From: Daedaleopsis sinensis
Lineage: Eukaryota > Basidiomycota > Agaricomycetes > Polyporales > Polyporaceae
DNA: 64,000 bases
Direction of reading: 5' to 3'
Assembly: GCA_033807695.1 (NCBI GenBank)
Contig: CM066305.1
Span: 1,178,001 to 1,242,000 of the forward strand
Below are positions 1 to 11,706 of the stretch, piece by piece. A program made the position numbers and the translations under genes. How positions within the stretch are numbered: the stretch's first letter is position 1; every line of letters begins with the position of its first letter. The notes under the pieces are model-generated. The model searched no databases and was not told where the DNA came from. It saw only the letters and a list, made by a program, of their open reading frames with translations.

Positions 1-1963
1 GACCCTTCATTACATGCTGGCCCCCACCCACCCGCCTTTCCCGTCGCGGGCCCCTCAGGTATCTCATCGCCTTTCCGACGGCCGGACTCCCCTGCGACAA
101 GTTTCCCGTCGTCAACCTCCCACGAATCCAGACGCTCCTTCTCCCAGTCGCGGCCCTTGTCCCCGTACAAGTTCGGAGACGCTTCTTCTCAGCCCACTGA
201 GAGCCCCAACGCACATCTTAGACGCCTGCTCAGATCTCCGTCCGCAGAGACCGTGGACAGGCGCACCCCCACGCAGGCCATGGCGGTGGACAGTGCCCGG
301 GAGGGCTTAGAGCGGAACGGACGCGAAGGTGAGCTTGCTCTGGCAGGTAGGAGCAAGGTACATCTGTGGGTCTGAATGAGCTCCACTCCCGTCGTATATG
401 TGCAGCTCCGAACAGGGCGAAGGGCAATGACCACATGGATGTCGACAGGACCGAGAGTGCGCAACAGCATGGCCCGGAAAACGGCGGAAGCGGACGATCG
501 GATCCAGGAGACCGTGATATGGAAGACATAGACTACAGCGGCCGGCGACAGTCTGTAGTAGCAGGTGGTTAAGCCCTTCGTTTGATTGGGAAGCCTACTC
601 ACGCATCACGTTCTGCCTCAAGGCACGAAGCGCAAGATGTCGTCCGACAAAGGCGTGTATCCTGGTGGCAACACAGACATCGATCCACAGCTCGTTGGGC
701 AGGAGGGCGGCAGGGAGGGCGAAGAACCTGCGCCCAAACGGCGAGGCTCTGCGATTGACACGCAGAGAATCGCGCAGCTGAGTCTGTACGACCGACGGAA
801 CTCGTCAGCGGATGTGCGGGTCGCAAGCGGGTCGTGGTGGGCGAATGACAGACGGGACTCGACGTCCTCGTCTGCGTACACCAGCACGAGCACGAACACG
901 CCTCTGACGACCGGATACACCACTCCCTCCTCGGCAATTCCCGGCGACTCGCCACATGGTCGACCTCCTGGTGGCATCGCAACTTTCGCGTGGCCTGCCA
1001 ATCCTCATCCCGATCAACCAGCGCCCCCTGCAAACATGCAGAACGAGGCCGTTAATATGCAGGGCCCTCCTCCCTTCGACCCCCTCACAACAATCATGCC
1101 TCCAGTCGCCTTCGCGCCAGATCGCAGAATGTCTGCACCCAATATTTCCCCAGACACCCTCCCGACGCCTCCAGCCACGGGTCCGACGCGGGCTCTCAGG
1201 TCACGCTCGCGTCCGCCCTCGCGTGTCCGTGCCGTGGACCCGTCGGCATCCAATAGCGCGGGTCAGTCCTCCGCTGGTAGCACTCATCCCGACGATGGGA
1301 CCGGTTCCCTTTCCGCCGGGGAGAAAGCTTCCGGGTCGACACCGTACTCGCGCTCGCCCGAGTTGCGCGTATCTCACAAGCTTGCAGAGCGCAAGCGCAG
1401 AAAAGAGATGAAGGAGCTCTTCGACGAGCTGCGGGACCAGCTTCCTGCGGACAGAGGCATGAAGGCGAGCAAGTGGGAAATACTCAGCAAAGGTGTGTCT
1501 TTATGCTCGAGGAATAAGTTGGGATAGCATGTGCTCAAAGTGGCTCGTAGCGATCGACTTCATAGTCACCCTCAAGCAGAACCACCAAGATATGGGAAGG
1601 GAGATCGACATGTTGCGGCACGAGCTCGAGGGATATCGTCAAGGCATGCCACCGCCGTTCGCGGGAGCTCCTCCGCATGTGGTCTACGGTCATGGACCAC
1701 CCGTTGGCGTGCCTCCTTATCCTCCGCCGCCGCCTGGAGCACCGGGTGCTCCACCCGCCTCCCATCCTCATTCCGGTGGGCCTCCTGGGCCGCCTCCTCC
1801 TGGTCCTCCACCACATCACCCGCATCCTCCTCCTCAGCAGCCTCTCTCCAGACCGGGCTCGTCTCAGAACGCCTACCCGCCTGGTGCGGGCCCCCCAGGC
1901 TCATCTCAATCACCGACCGTGAATGGCAACCCTACCGCATCTCGGGCGGACAATTCGTCATAG
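1..1963 (+). CDS. bHLH transcription factor (5' end probably outside window)
   Basis: Predicted nuclear DNA-binding regulator. Exons 1-328, 406-564, 623-1492 and 1551-1963 join in frame with GT-AG introns. Frame 1 is open from the first base with Ser/Pro-rich text, so the gene probably starts upstream; the first in-frame ATG is at 280. The bHLH domain spans the last junction (about 1370-1640): its basic region reads HKLAERKRR, the H-x3-E-R-x-R-R pattern known to bind CACGTG-type E-boxes, then RDQLP, a loop with ASKWEIL, and helix 2 AIDFIVTLKQNH, running into a short leucine-zipper-like stretch. N-terminal of this lies about 400 residues of Ser/Pro/Gly-rich, probably disordered sequence; the C-terminal tail is a Pro/Gly/His run ending at TAG 1963. 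The family is clear; which bHLH orthologue it is, and its targets, cannot be told from the window. Confidence 0.85.
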
Positions 1964-2633
1964 GGTCTCCTTTCACTACCAACCTCAACTGTAGCGATAT
2001 CATCTCCTGTTTGTTGTGACCCAAGGGTCTCTTGTCTATTCGTAGGTCGTATTTCATGGCGTATCTTCATGCCTTCGTGTTCTAAATGATTGTGCATAGA
2101 GGCGGAGGGGCTTCTTGTATTTTCTGTTGAAGCTGCCGTGTCTGTTTTGGGTCTGCATATTATTCTCTTTCCTCTCTTCGCTGTTACTCCATAAGTATCC
2201 GAAGTACGACAGTACGGTGGCATCCGAAAAGCCCGGACGGTATCTCATATATTTCTAGACGGACTGCTCATGTTCCAGTACGCTCGTGTAGTCCAGACGA
2301 CTGCGAATACAACAGTATTTCACTACTTATCGTGATATTGCGGTTGTTCTCGCTGTGGCCGTTGTTGTTGTTGTTGTTGAACATTAGATGTCGATCAATT
2401 GAGCTTTAGCCTGATCGAGATAGTACGTATAACAAGACAGTCAACAAGCGCGGGCGGCTCCGCGCTGACTGCACGCTTCTTGCACCTCTACCACCACCAG
2501 CCCCAGCCCCAGTCTGGTCCTACGAACGTCCGGCGGCATCCTTTCACTCACACTCCCTGCCTGCTAGTGCGGCGTCTTGGGACATCTATCCAGACTCAGA
2601 TCGCGCTCCTATCTCCCTAGTCTGCAGCCAATC
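1964..2633. other. Intergenic region with GTT microsatellite
   Basis: No coding frame is supported between the bHLH gene and the TFIIF gene. It holds the 3' region of the former and the promoter of the latter. A short (GTT)n microsatellite lies at about 2361-2379. No convincing TATA box is seen near the downstream ATG. Confidence 0.5.
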
Positions 2634-4888
2634 ATGGCGAAGAAGGGCGCTCCTACTCTGTTCAATCCTCGACCTAGCCGCCCCGTTCTACCTAAGAAAG
2701 AGTCTCCTGCGGCCAACACACCCTCCCCAGGCTCATCCCAGTCGCTTTCGGCCTCCCAGTCCGCCCCAGGGACCCCCAAGAAGCCCACCCCCGGGACCGC
2801 CTCGCCCGCGCGGGCGGCGCCACCCCGGCGTACGCCTGCGGTCAAAGCCGAGGATGACTCGGCGGCTGCGCCGCCCGAGGGCCCGTTCTCCGAGTACCGG
2901 CTGATGTCCTCGAAGCTGAACGGGTGGAAGTACGACGTGATGAAGTTCGAGGCGCGCAAGAAGGTCGAGATCAACGACTGGGCGAAGCCCGTGAAGCTGA
3001 ACCGCAAGGACCTGCGCCGCGCGGACGCGGGCGGGCAGCCCGCGCAGCAGGCCGTCGCGGCGATGGTCGGCTCGGACGGGAAGCTCGTGCTCGGGCAGGA
3101 CGGGAAGGTCGTCATGGTCGACGCGCAGGGGCGGCCGATCCGCCAGGAGCTGGCGGAGGTGAAGGAGGAGAAGGGCAAGGACAAGGATAAGGACGGGAAG
3201 GAGAAAGACAAGGACAAGAAGAAGCGTTTTCAGAAGAAGACGCGGCAGGTGTTCCTCGTCCCCGAGGCGACGCGGCAGCTGCGGCGGGAGGAGAAGTATC
3301 CGTGGGTGATCGAGGACGCGGGGCAGAAGGAGGTGTGGATGGGCCAGATGGAGGAGGTCGCCAAGTCGCAGACGCACGCGATGTTCATGCCGGCCGCGAA
3401 CGACGTCTTCAAGTTCGTGCCCGCGCACCGGTGGTACCGGTTCCAGAAGAAGCCGACGCACCAGGTCATCAAGAACCTCGAGGAGGTCGAATCTATCGTG
3501 CGTTTCATTGACGTTTCGTTCTCGCGTATCGACTACATCGTGCTATGCGTTGTAGATGTCTAAGGCGCAGAAGCGCAAAGACAAGACGCTCTGGACTCTG
3601 CGGCAGAAGACGGAGCTGGCGGCGGCGAGCAGCTCGTCGCTGGTCCATAACTCTAGCCAAAGTCAAAGTCTAGGTCCGGGAGGCAAGAAGCTACGGACGG
3701 TCGATAGCGGCACCTCTGACTTATTCGGTGATGACGAAGAGGAGGGCGTAGACCGCAAACGTAAGATCAAGCGGGAGCTCGGGGCGGAAGGTTTCCTTGA
3801 CGAGCTGGATTTCGAGGAGGGCTTCGCGGACGATGAGGAGAAGGTGGAGGCCGACGAAAACGACGACGACGATGCAAAGGAGCTAGAGGTGCGTTTGACA
3901 GCATGATCCTGTTGTACTGATGCTCATCTCTCACTATGTCGATCTTGCAGGAGCGGCTCAAGAAAGAGTACAAGACCGCGAACAAACTGCGCGAGGGTTA
4001 TGTCGACGAGTCCGATGAGGAAGAGGATGATGAGCAGTTAACAGGCGCCGGCAAGAATCTGCAGAAGACGCTGAAGAAACTGGAGAAGGGCGGAGGGTAT
4101 GAGGATGACTCCGACGATAACAAGAACCCATACGCAAGCTCCGTGAGTCCACATGTCTCGGCGGTGCGCCCGGTGCATGCACTGACCCGTCACAGGAGGA
4201 GGAAGAGGAGGAGGAAGAACCGCCGCAGGTGCCAAGCGGACCTGCAATCCTGCCGCCGGAGCCCAAGCCCGGCGCGCGCACCGCGTCACAATCGTCAAAC
4301 GGGGTGCCGTCGGGGCAGAAGCCTGCAGCGAACGGCCAGGCGATGGTCGGGATCAAGCCGGAGCCCCAGTCCCAGTCTCGTGCAACCTCCCCCGTGCCGG
4401 GCCACGGCGGGCACTCGGTCGTCGCGAAGCGCGCTACGAGCCCAAAGATGCCGAAGCCGAAGACAGGCCCGGGGATCCCGAGCCGCGCGGGGAGCCCGCT
4501 GGTGAGCCCGACTGGGGCGTCGCCCCCTGCGAGCCGCGCCGCGAGCCCCGGTGTCGCTGCGTCGCCTGGAGGCAAGCCTCTGAAGCGCAAGGCGACGGGG
4601 GAGGACGGCGGGGCGTCGGCCACTGCGGACGGGCCCCCGCGCCCTAAGAAGCGCAAGGCGCCGGTGGGGGAGCTCGAGGACCGGATGGTGATCGAGTGGC
4701 TGCGGGAGCAGGGGGGCGCGACGACGCGGGAGTGCATCCGGAACTTTGGGCCGTACATCGTCGACGACGAGCGGCGCGCGAAGTTCACGGCGCTCGTGAA
4801 GGAGGTCGCGCAGCTGAACAAGCAGAACGTGCTCGTGCTGCGCCCGGCCTACCGCGGGACGGGCGCGGCCTCGCCTGCTGCTGGATGA
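2634..4888 (+). CDS. TFG1: Transcription initiation factor TFIIF alpha subunit (RAP74/Tfg1)
   Basis: Large subunit of TFIIF, which pairs with TFIIF-beta and RNA polymerase II at initiation and early elongation. Exons 2634-3497, 3556-3888, 3951-4142 and 4196-4888 join in phase 0 throughout (693 aa). The N-terminal dimerisation region is seen as FSEYRLMSSKLNGWKYDVM near residue 85 and, after a Lys/Asp-rich insert, in the blocks PWVIEDAG, MFMPAANDVFKFVPAH and WYRFQKK. The middle is acidic and low-complexity (DEEEGVD, DESDEEEDDE, a poly-Glu run straddling the last acceptor), then Ser/Pro-rich. The last 70 residues form the winged-helix domain (MVIEWLREQGG to NVLVLRPAY), which in the human protein contacts the FCP1 phosphatase. 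The ATG at 2634 is preceded by stops and begins the conserved protein. No truncation is seen. Confidence 0.93.
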
Positions 4889-5857
4889 TTCCTGCCCACA
4901 GTGGAGGTGTGGTGTTGTGGGCGGGGTGTACGCTGGGTGTACTTCAACGTGGAAGGTGACTGACTTGGGAACGCCTTTAGCCGTCGCGCGTGAGCTCGAG
5001 CGTTGCGGGTGCGGGTGACCGGTGATGGCTGATATTTGGTTTTACTCGCATTTTACTTTACGGTGCGAGGATCCTCCAGTCATGTTTAGGATATATGACA
5101 AATGGATGGAAGTGCACGCACACGCCGCGTGGAACGGGGACGCCGCTAGTAGCAGCAACATAGATATCAAACGAAACGACGAAGGTTGGTAGGCGTTTCG
5201 CGTTTATGGACTGATTCGAGCACCAGGTTTGAGTTGGAGGAATTCGAAGAACCGAAGGTGACGACATGGCGATATTCGTTGCGGTTAACTGTGGCTGTGA
5301 TGTGATGTATCCGCTAAGAATAGGCGGTCAAATTTGCTTAAGCGTAAGGCCTGTTCAACGCTGTTCAACGTTCAACGCCATCAACTGCACAGTGCTTGCG
5401 ACCGCCTATCTTTCTGCGACATCAGCTAGATGGCCAGAAACTGCCAGTTGGAGTGTAGGGTAAGCAGAGTATGTTGTTGGCGCAGAGTGGCGAGCGGCTG
5501 GCTGGGATAAAACTTGGAGGCGTACGAGTGGGAGGAGGACATCGAGTCCGCCATAATCCATTTGTCCGCCATGGTCGGCGTCGAGGCTGATGGGGCTGGG
5601 CGCTGAGAGTGATAAGGCAAGGGCGCTGCCGGAATTTGCGACGGCAAGACATGGCCGAGTGTGATCGAGGCGGGCGTCTAGGATCGCGCTCCGTTTGCGA
5701 GCACTGGCTGCAAGCACTGGCTCCGAATTCAGGTTGCCCCCGCGAGCGTCGCGGCCCGCCGGATCTATAAGACCATTCGTCCCCCGCGCGCAACATGGCC
5801 CATTCCCTCCCCCTTGTCACCGTCCTCCTCTCCTGTCTGTGACCGCGCCCGGCCGCC
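4889..5857. other. Intergenic region
   Basis: No gene is supported. It contains the TFIIF 3' region, a short direct repeat of ttcaacg units at about 5351-5378, and the chitin deacetylase promoter at its right edge. Open frames here lack homology-like features and splice support. Confidence 0.5.
5766..5770 (+). promoter_or_regulatory. TATA box of the chitin deacetylase gene
   Basis: The sequence tctataagacc sits about 90 nt upstream of the ATG at 5858. This spacing suits a fungal TATA box giving a short 5' UTR. It is motif and spacing only; no transcript start was seen. Confidence 0.5.
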
Positions 5858-7397
5858 ATGGTGCCCTCCGTCGTTCACTCCTTGCTATTGCTCGCCGCCG
5901 CCCTTTCTTCCGTAACGGCCCACCCTGCACACGATCACGACGTCTTCAACCGCGCCCTCCCCGGTGACTGGTATCACCCCGACGACCACCCCGTCCACGC
6001 CCTCTTCAAGCGCGGCGACGATGGCACAAACTACGCCGCTGTCGGCGCCCCACGTTCGTTTTCCTCCTCCCAGTCCCTTCTCCCCTCTGACCCGACAGAA
6101 TAGAATGGGCTGCCGGCTTCCCCAACCAAAACCCAATGCCTGCTGACGGCGCGAACTTGCCCAAGGCCTGGGTGGACGCGCTCAATGCCGCAGTCGCTGC
6201 CGGAAAGATCCCCGACATCCCCGTCTCCTCCAACCCCGACAAGACGATCCCCAAGTACCCGCAGGGCTTCGACCCCCTCGGCCCCACCGTCTGCTCCGCC
6301 ACCTACAAGTGCAGGAATAAGGAGGACCTCTGGGATGCCCCCGATGGCGTGTTCGCCTCCAGCTTCGACGACGGCCCCCTCCCTGTGCGTACAGACATGC
6401 GCCACCACACGCCGCTGCTGATTCCTTGCCTTCCTGCAGGAGTCGATCCCGCTCTACAACTTCCTCAAGCAGCAGAACGTCATCGCGACACACTTCATGA
6501 TCGGCATCAACATCCTCAATAACCCCGACCCGTTCAAGATGGCGTTCGAGGACCTACAGAGTCAGCCCTACCCCCTTCGCTCTCGTGTGCCAGTCTTGCT
6601 CATTCTTTGCTGCCTGGCACAGGTGACATTGCTGTCCACACATGGACCCACCCGTACATGACCACGATGAACAACCTCCAGCTCCTCGGCGAGTTCGGCT
6701 GGACGATGGAGATCATCCACAACTCGACCGGCGGCCGCGTCCCCAAGTACTGGCGCCCGCCCTTCGGTGACTCTGACGAGCGCGTCCGCGCTGTCGCGAA
6801 GGCGGTCTTCGGTCTCACTACCGTCATTTGGAACCAGGAGTCAGTCGCCATCTCGCTCCTCCCATCTCGATCTCACACTGACAGTCGCGACGCCGCAGCA
6901 CCGAGGACTGGAGCGTCGGCACCCCGGGCGGTGCGACCATCGACCAGGTCAACGGCAACCTCCAGAAGTGGATCTCGGGCGCGAAGTCGCCCGGGCTGAT
7001 CATCCTCGAGCACGAGCTGAACAACAACACCGTGGGCGCGTTCATCAAGGCGTTCCCGCTCATCGCGCAGAACGGCTGGAAGTTCGAGAGCGTCGCCCGC
7101 CTCGACAACGGGCCGGTCTACCAGAACGCCGCGGACAACACCGGCGGCGTGACCCCCATGACCGTCGCCGCCGGCGCCCCGTCGTCTACGACGAGCGGCA
7201 GCACGACCGCGACGGGTTCGACGACGCAGCCAACGTCAAATAAGGGCACCTCCAGCACGACGTCCGCGCCTAGCACGTCTACGTCCGGCTCAGGCGGCTC
7301 GACACAAACGGGCAACAACGGCGCGATGTCGTTCGCGTCGCCGTCGTCGCTCGTGTCGCTCGTGGCCGTCGCAGTCGCTGCGTTCGCGCTCTCATGA
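5858..7397 (+). CDS. Chitin deacetylase, secreted and probably GPI-anchored (CE4)
   Basis: Removes acetyl groups from chitin to give chitosan, at the cell surface. Exons 5858-6053, 6104-6384, 6440-6560, 6623-6839 and 6899-7397 give 437 aa. Residues 1-21 form a signal peptide ([13 protein letters not shown]). All five CE4 motifs are present: SFDDGP near 152 (metal-binding Asp), HTWTHP at 205-210 (metal-binding His pair), RPPFGDSD from 244, QDTEDW made by the last splice junction, and ILEHEL. The C-terminus is a Ser/Thr/Gly linker followed by a hydrophobic tail ([15 protein letters not shown]) with no charged residue after it, which suggests replacement by a GPI anchor. Metal ligands and active-site residues are intact, so an active enzyme is expected. 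Substrate preference within CE4 (chitin rather than another N-acetylated glycan) is inferred from overall likeness to basidiomycete chitin deacetylases. Confidence 0.92.
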
Positions 7398-9099
7398 TCT
7401 CCCCTCTCAGACGGGCTCGCTCCCGGTGTCTCCTCGGTTTCCCGTGCGCGTTTCGGCTATTAGAATGGGTTGGTTGGCGGACACTCTTACGACTCTGCAC
7501 TTTTATACTCTACGGCGGCGACACACCCGTGCGGTGCTCTCTAATCCCCCTCCTCGCCTACGATCCTCACTTCATCGCCATATTGTTTTCCTATCTAACA
7601 CGTGCCCCTCCCCCGTAATCTCTGTTTCTATATTTCTCTTTCTCTTCTCCCTTTAGCGGGGGCACGTACTCTTCCGTCGGGAATTTTTTGTTACGCCCCG
7701 CGACGACCCGGACATAATGCTCTTCTCTTCTCTTCTCTTCTCCTCTCTTCTCTCTTCTTCTTCTCTTCTTTGTCGCTGTCTGTTGGATATATACCGCACG
7801 CACGCACGCACACGGACACTAACGACTCCCATGGACGGCCTAATCGCAATCCGAGGGCCCTGACTACCTGACTACTCAGTACTACACAGTACTCTCGCAT
7901 CCGCAAGTCGACACGCCCCTCGTACCCTACAACAGTGTGCTTACCACCTCCGCTCGTTCCCGCCCCCTTTCCCTGTATGTATGTTTGTGTGTAGCTTACA
8001 GTTATACGTCATCCATGCGCGGACCCCTTTCATGCTAGCGCTATCGTGATGCATCCGAGCTCGAGTTAGCCCGCAGTGCATCCGAGGCTGACAATCTGCA
8101 CCGCGCAGATCGTGTCCGGCTCCATGGCGATCATCAGTGCATCCATCGCGGCTGTGCTCCGCGACTGGTGAGTACGTACTGGTATGTGGCACGCGATCTG
8201 GATGGGGTGGTCGGAGGGTGATGGCGGCGCGCATTAAGCATTGAGGATATCAAGCGGTACAGTACAGGCGGTACAACGGGCCGTACGGTAAATTGGTTTG
8301 CGCGCGAGAGCTGTCCGATTGATATCGATCGCGTGCTGACACTCGCGGCCATTTTCGCGGCGAGGAAAGGATGTCGGACGACTCGGACGACGCGGAGATT
8401 ACGGCTGGGCGCTGAGGTTAACATGAACATGATCAATATTATTAGCTCGTGGCGCGAGGTGATCGAGCGAGGGCGGGTCTATGAATAGGACGAATTCGAA
8501 GTTGACGTTGTGCCGGGCCCAAGGAGTGTCCGTTATACAGATCTGTTATACTGTGATCAAAATGGCAGCCCGCGGCCGCCCTGATCCGTCTCGGACATAA
8601 CATACTGTACTCGGTCCCATTAATGGGGATCGGAACGCACCTGTACGCACGTAGACGCAACGTAACGTATGGCTGCAAAATGAACGCACTCGTACGCAGG
8701 TGTATGCAGTCTCCCGCGGTCGGCGCCTACTACCTAGGATGGCGTTTTCTCCGAGTCTCTTGATCTGCTACCTTGAGCCCGTCTGACGACCTGTTGACGC
8801 GTAGCAGCAACTTTCAGCCATGTCCGAGCCCCTGCCAGAACGACTCGAGCGGCGCGTGACCAGAGTCTTCTAGCTGACTTCCCTACTACGTGCCAGCGGG
8901 CGATCGTACAACGTTCAAGACGCCGCTCCGTACTCGCGAAGGCCGCCCCGAGATTTCGCTCCTAACTCAACTTTTGCTGCCGCCATCCGACTGCTCCTCG
9001 GCCGACTGCTGTCCCGGACTCCGCTCCCTCCCTAGTTAACCTCAAGCTCTGCTCGCATCGCTCTGATTTAGTCTAGACGACAATATTCCTTCCGGTTCT
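7398..9099. other. 1.7-kb stretch without a supported gene
   Basis: It holds the 3' region of the chitin deacetylase gene, a long polypyrimidine tract (TCTTC units, about 7721-7771), a short ACGC repeat near 7797-7812, and otherwise unstructured sequence. Open frames are short, lack splice-supported continuations and resemble no protein I know. A 17-codon ATG frame at 8820-8873 lies upstream of the next gene but cannot be told from chance. Confidence 0.45.
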
Positions 9100-9695
9100 A
9101 TGGCAGACGAAAACTCGTCGTCAGATGCATATGGCCCTCGCATACTCGATGAGGCTGGGACAGCCTCCCGAAAGGAGCAGGCACTGCAGGATGGTGAGAC
9201 GACTCACACAGGATCTTTATTACAGCACTAATTGTGGTCAAAAATACGTGACGGCACAGATGCATCCCGGGCAGACGCGCCGCTGCAAGATGTTCGTACG
9301 ACCATGGATGTCATACGCCTCATGATTCAAGGCACTACGCGCGAGGATTCTGATCTCCACGAGGAGACATTCGAACGGCTGCGCCGTCCACTGTGCAAGG
9401 AGTTGTCTATCGGTGACAAAGATATCGTGCTTTCTCTGGATCTGTATCTGGCGACTGCCGGCGAGGACGATTCGACCGGGGCGCTGTACGAAGGGGTGCG
9501 CGGTGCGATTCTGGGGCACTCCCCCAACCGAAGAATTCTAACTCATGCAAGTGTACGTATTTTACTCGCTTGTTACTGCACTACAACTACATTACTCATT
9601 GATCCTACGCATGGCACGAAATATCCTCCCAGGTTCAACTCGCGGCGAAACGTCTCACAGACGCGTGGGCCCTCTCCGGCTCCGCCGCCCGTTAG
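9100..9695 (+). CDS. Small protein of unknown function (149 aa)
   Basis: Not recognised. Exons 9100-9193, 9260-9552 and 9633-9695 join in frame: the first acceptor that avoids a stop is the one at 9258-9259, and a gtacgt donor at 9553 joins to VQLAAKRLTDAW before TAG 9695. The protein is soluble-looking, with no signal peptide or membrane segment. A compact, charged middle runs TFERLRRPLCKELSIGDKDI then LSLDLYLAT and a second block around YEGVRGAIL, which looks like two to three amphipathic helices. The ATG at 9100 is chosen because it opens the only frame that splices through. The uniform reading frame and clean donors argue for a real gene; function is unknown. Confidence 0.55.
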
Positions 9696-11209
9696 ACAGG
9701 ACCGTCCGTCCCCCTTCTCCTCGTTTAAAAGGTCCTGTGCATCGTCTACCTAGGGGAGACAATTAAATTTCCAAGGCATTGTCAGCCAGCAACTCGGGCT
9801 CGTACCGGCGTGGCTCGCGGGGGCCTACTTTTGCTAGGAGATTAGATCAGACTGTGATGTGATGTCACACCATGCCGTCACGCGTTGACTAGTCACTACC
9901 GTTTCAAGTTGGACCCTCCGAACTCTCCCCAAGTTATGTATAACCTCCTACGTCGTTTGTGCCTATCCTTTTATATTATCAAACCATCGCATGTAGCCAG
10001 TCACGCGCACACGCATGTCAAACTCCCGCAGTATGTGTAGTATGCGCACCATAGTGACACGTAGTAAAGCTTAAAGGTGCGAGTCGGACCCGTTGACCAT
10101 TGCATCACTGGCTAACATCCGCTCATCCAGTATATTCTCAATGTTACTGTCGTGAGACTGCTGCGCATGGCTCCAGGCTCGCATCGCTGCAAGAAAGCAG
10201 CAAAGAGGTATGGCCGGCACCGCTACCACTCACAGCTGTGGGATTGTTGCAGACCGCAGTTCCGATCGAAGCCTGCCCGGCGGACTCGTGCCATGGCATC
10301 GAACCGTCGCCCACAAGGACCCTGTCCCATGGCCGTGCACATGTCTGTATAGTATGTGCACCACGCAGAGAGCGTCCCCGCTCAAGAACTCTGCGGGCTT
10401 AGTGCCCGTGGCAGCGACACTGTCGGAGAACACTCCGACAGGCTACGGTGAGGTTTATTCCATGACGCCGGGTTGCGAGTCATTGATAGCAGACTGTCAG
10501 GACTCCGGATACACGGTTTGCATCCATTGAGACAAGGGACATTCACCTGCGCGACATTGTTTCGCTCAACTCATACTCCAGTTGGCACCATCTTCCTCGA
10601 TACGACAACTCCAGTCATCTCAAACCCCCATGTTGCCAACGATTAAGTATACATTCCACAATAATGATGTCGATGATGATGATGTCGATGATGTAGGTGT
10701 CTCCAGCCGAGGCCATGACGAATTCAAACCCCAGGCTGCCGGTGCTCTCCTCCCTCCCATCCCCTTCCCTTCCCTCCATCCGCGCCTAGCCCCTCAGGCA
10801 GCCATTACAACAAAATTCGATAATTTATGAATAACCCGTGATCCGAAGCGGCGGAGGTAGAGGTAGAGGTATCCGAAGGTGGTGTGCGGTCTAGTCGTGC
10901 GGGCGGCGGCGGCAGAACGAAAAGCGAAGGGTGCGGCGCCGTGCCGTGCGTGGACGTGAAGATGTCGTGAAGGCCGAAGGCCAAAAGTCGAACGAATATT
11001 TGCAATGCGAAATGCGAAGGTCGGGCTCCATCGGTGCTCGGCGGACATAAATGGGTGCGTCGCGCACGAGCGCGCCGTCTGCGCGAAGCTTATGGTCAGC
11101 ACAGGTCCACAACCACAGCAGAGGTGCGTCGCAAAGACTCGGGGCAGCGAAGACATCCAATGACTCACGGTGTGTGTGTGTGTATCTGTGTAGTGGCAGG
11201 GAGCTGCGT
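9696..11209. other. Gene-poor stretch left of the pheromone gene
   Basis: No gene is supported. A GAT/GATGTC-type simple repeat lies at about 10664-10700 and a TG dinucleotide tract at about 11170-11182, close to the 3' end of the pheromone gene. Open frames of 60-120 codons occur on both strands but have skewed composition and no splice-supported extension. Confidence 0.45.
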
Positions 11210-11326
11210 CTATGCGACGATGCAGCTACTGTGGCTTGAGCTCCCGTCGCCGGTCTCGTAGTTAACGAAGACGTCGGCGGCCGGCTCCTCGACGGGGGTG
11301 GGGGTTGCGATCGTGAAAGCGTCCAT
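11210..11326 (-). CDS. Mating pheromone precursor with CAAX box
   Basis: Uninterrupted 38-residue ORF, ATG at 11326 to TAG at 11210-11212. It begins MDAFTI and ends SSCIVA, i.e. Cys-aliphatic-aliphatic-Ala, the CAAX signal for farnesylation, C-terminal trimming and carboxymethylation known for basidiomycete pheromones. The middle is acidic (VEEPAAD) and is followed by NYE, a plausible processing point that would leave a short TGDG-to-SSC peptide. Length, MDxF start, acidic pro-part and CIVA end all match homobasidiomycete precursors, whose ligands act on STE3-type receptors. A longer frame runs upstream of this ATG, but the short form fits the family. It lies alone: no receptor gene is visible in the window, so it may flank a mating-type B locus or be a dispersed extra copy. 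Confidence 0.78.
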   Translation of the reverse strand: MDAFTIATPTPVEEPAADVFVNYETGDGSSSHSSCIVA

Positions 11327-11466
11327 GTCTGACTGGGTGATGGGCTGCGTAGAATGCGGGATGAGGAGCGCGAAGAAGAGGGGGAGGAGGAGGAGGAGGA
11401 ATGCGAAAGCGAAGCGAGGTACGCGAGGACAAGTTCGCGCAGATTTTGCTCCCGGTCCTCGCGTCG

Positions 11467-11474
11467 TACTTATA
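11467..11474 (-). promoter_or_regulatory. TATA-like box of the pheromone precursor
   Basis: On the minus strand the sequence tataagta lies about 140 nt upstream of the pheromone ATG at 11326. It suits a core promoter for a short, highly expressed transcript. The call rests on motif and spacing only. Confidence 0.4.
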
Positions 11475-11642
11475 CCCTCTCCCCAAGGTACCCGTGTGCG
11501 CACACTTCCCCTCGACGTCCTCATCTCCGGGCTCTCCTACCCTCTGACCTCATGCGCCCCAGCGCAAAGACAATAAACCTCGCGCGCACGTGCCGCCCGC
11601 GCGAGATCCTCGTCACCGATCGACCCTCCTTTTCTCCTCCCG

Positions 11643-11706
11643 TACCTCAATATTGAGTATTCGATCACACTCCATACCTCAATATTGAGTATTCGATCAC
11701 ACTCCA
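11643..11706. repeat. Perfect tandem duplication of a 32-bp unit
   Basis: Two identical 32-bp copies, 11643-11674 and 11675-11706, abut with no spacer. Each begins tacctcaatattgag, which contains the palindrome caatattg, and ends cacactcca. The pair lies 317-380 nt upstream of the pheromone precursor start on the opposite strand, so it could be a duplicated upstream element or a recent slippage event. Confidence 0.9.
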
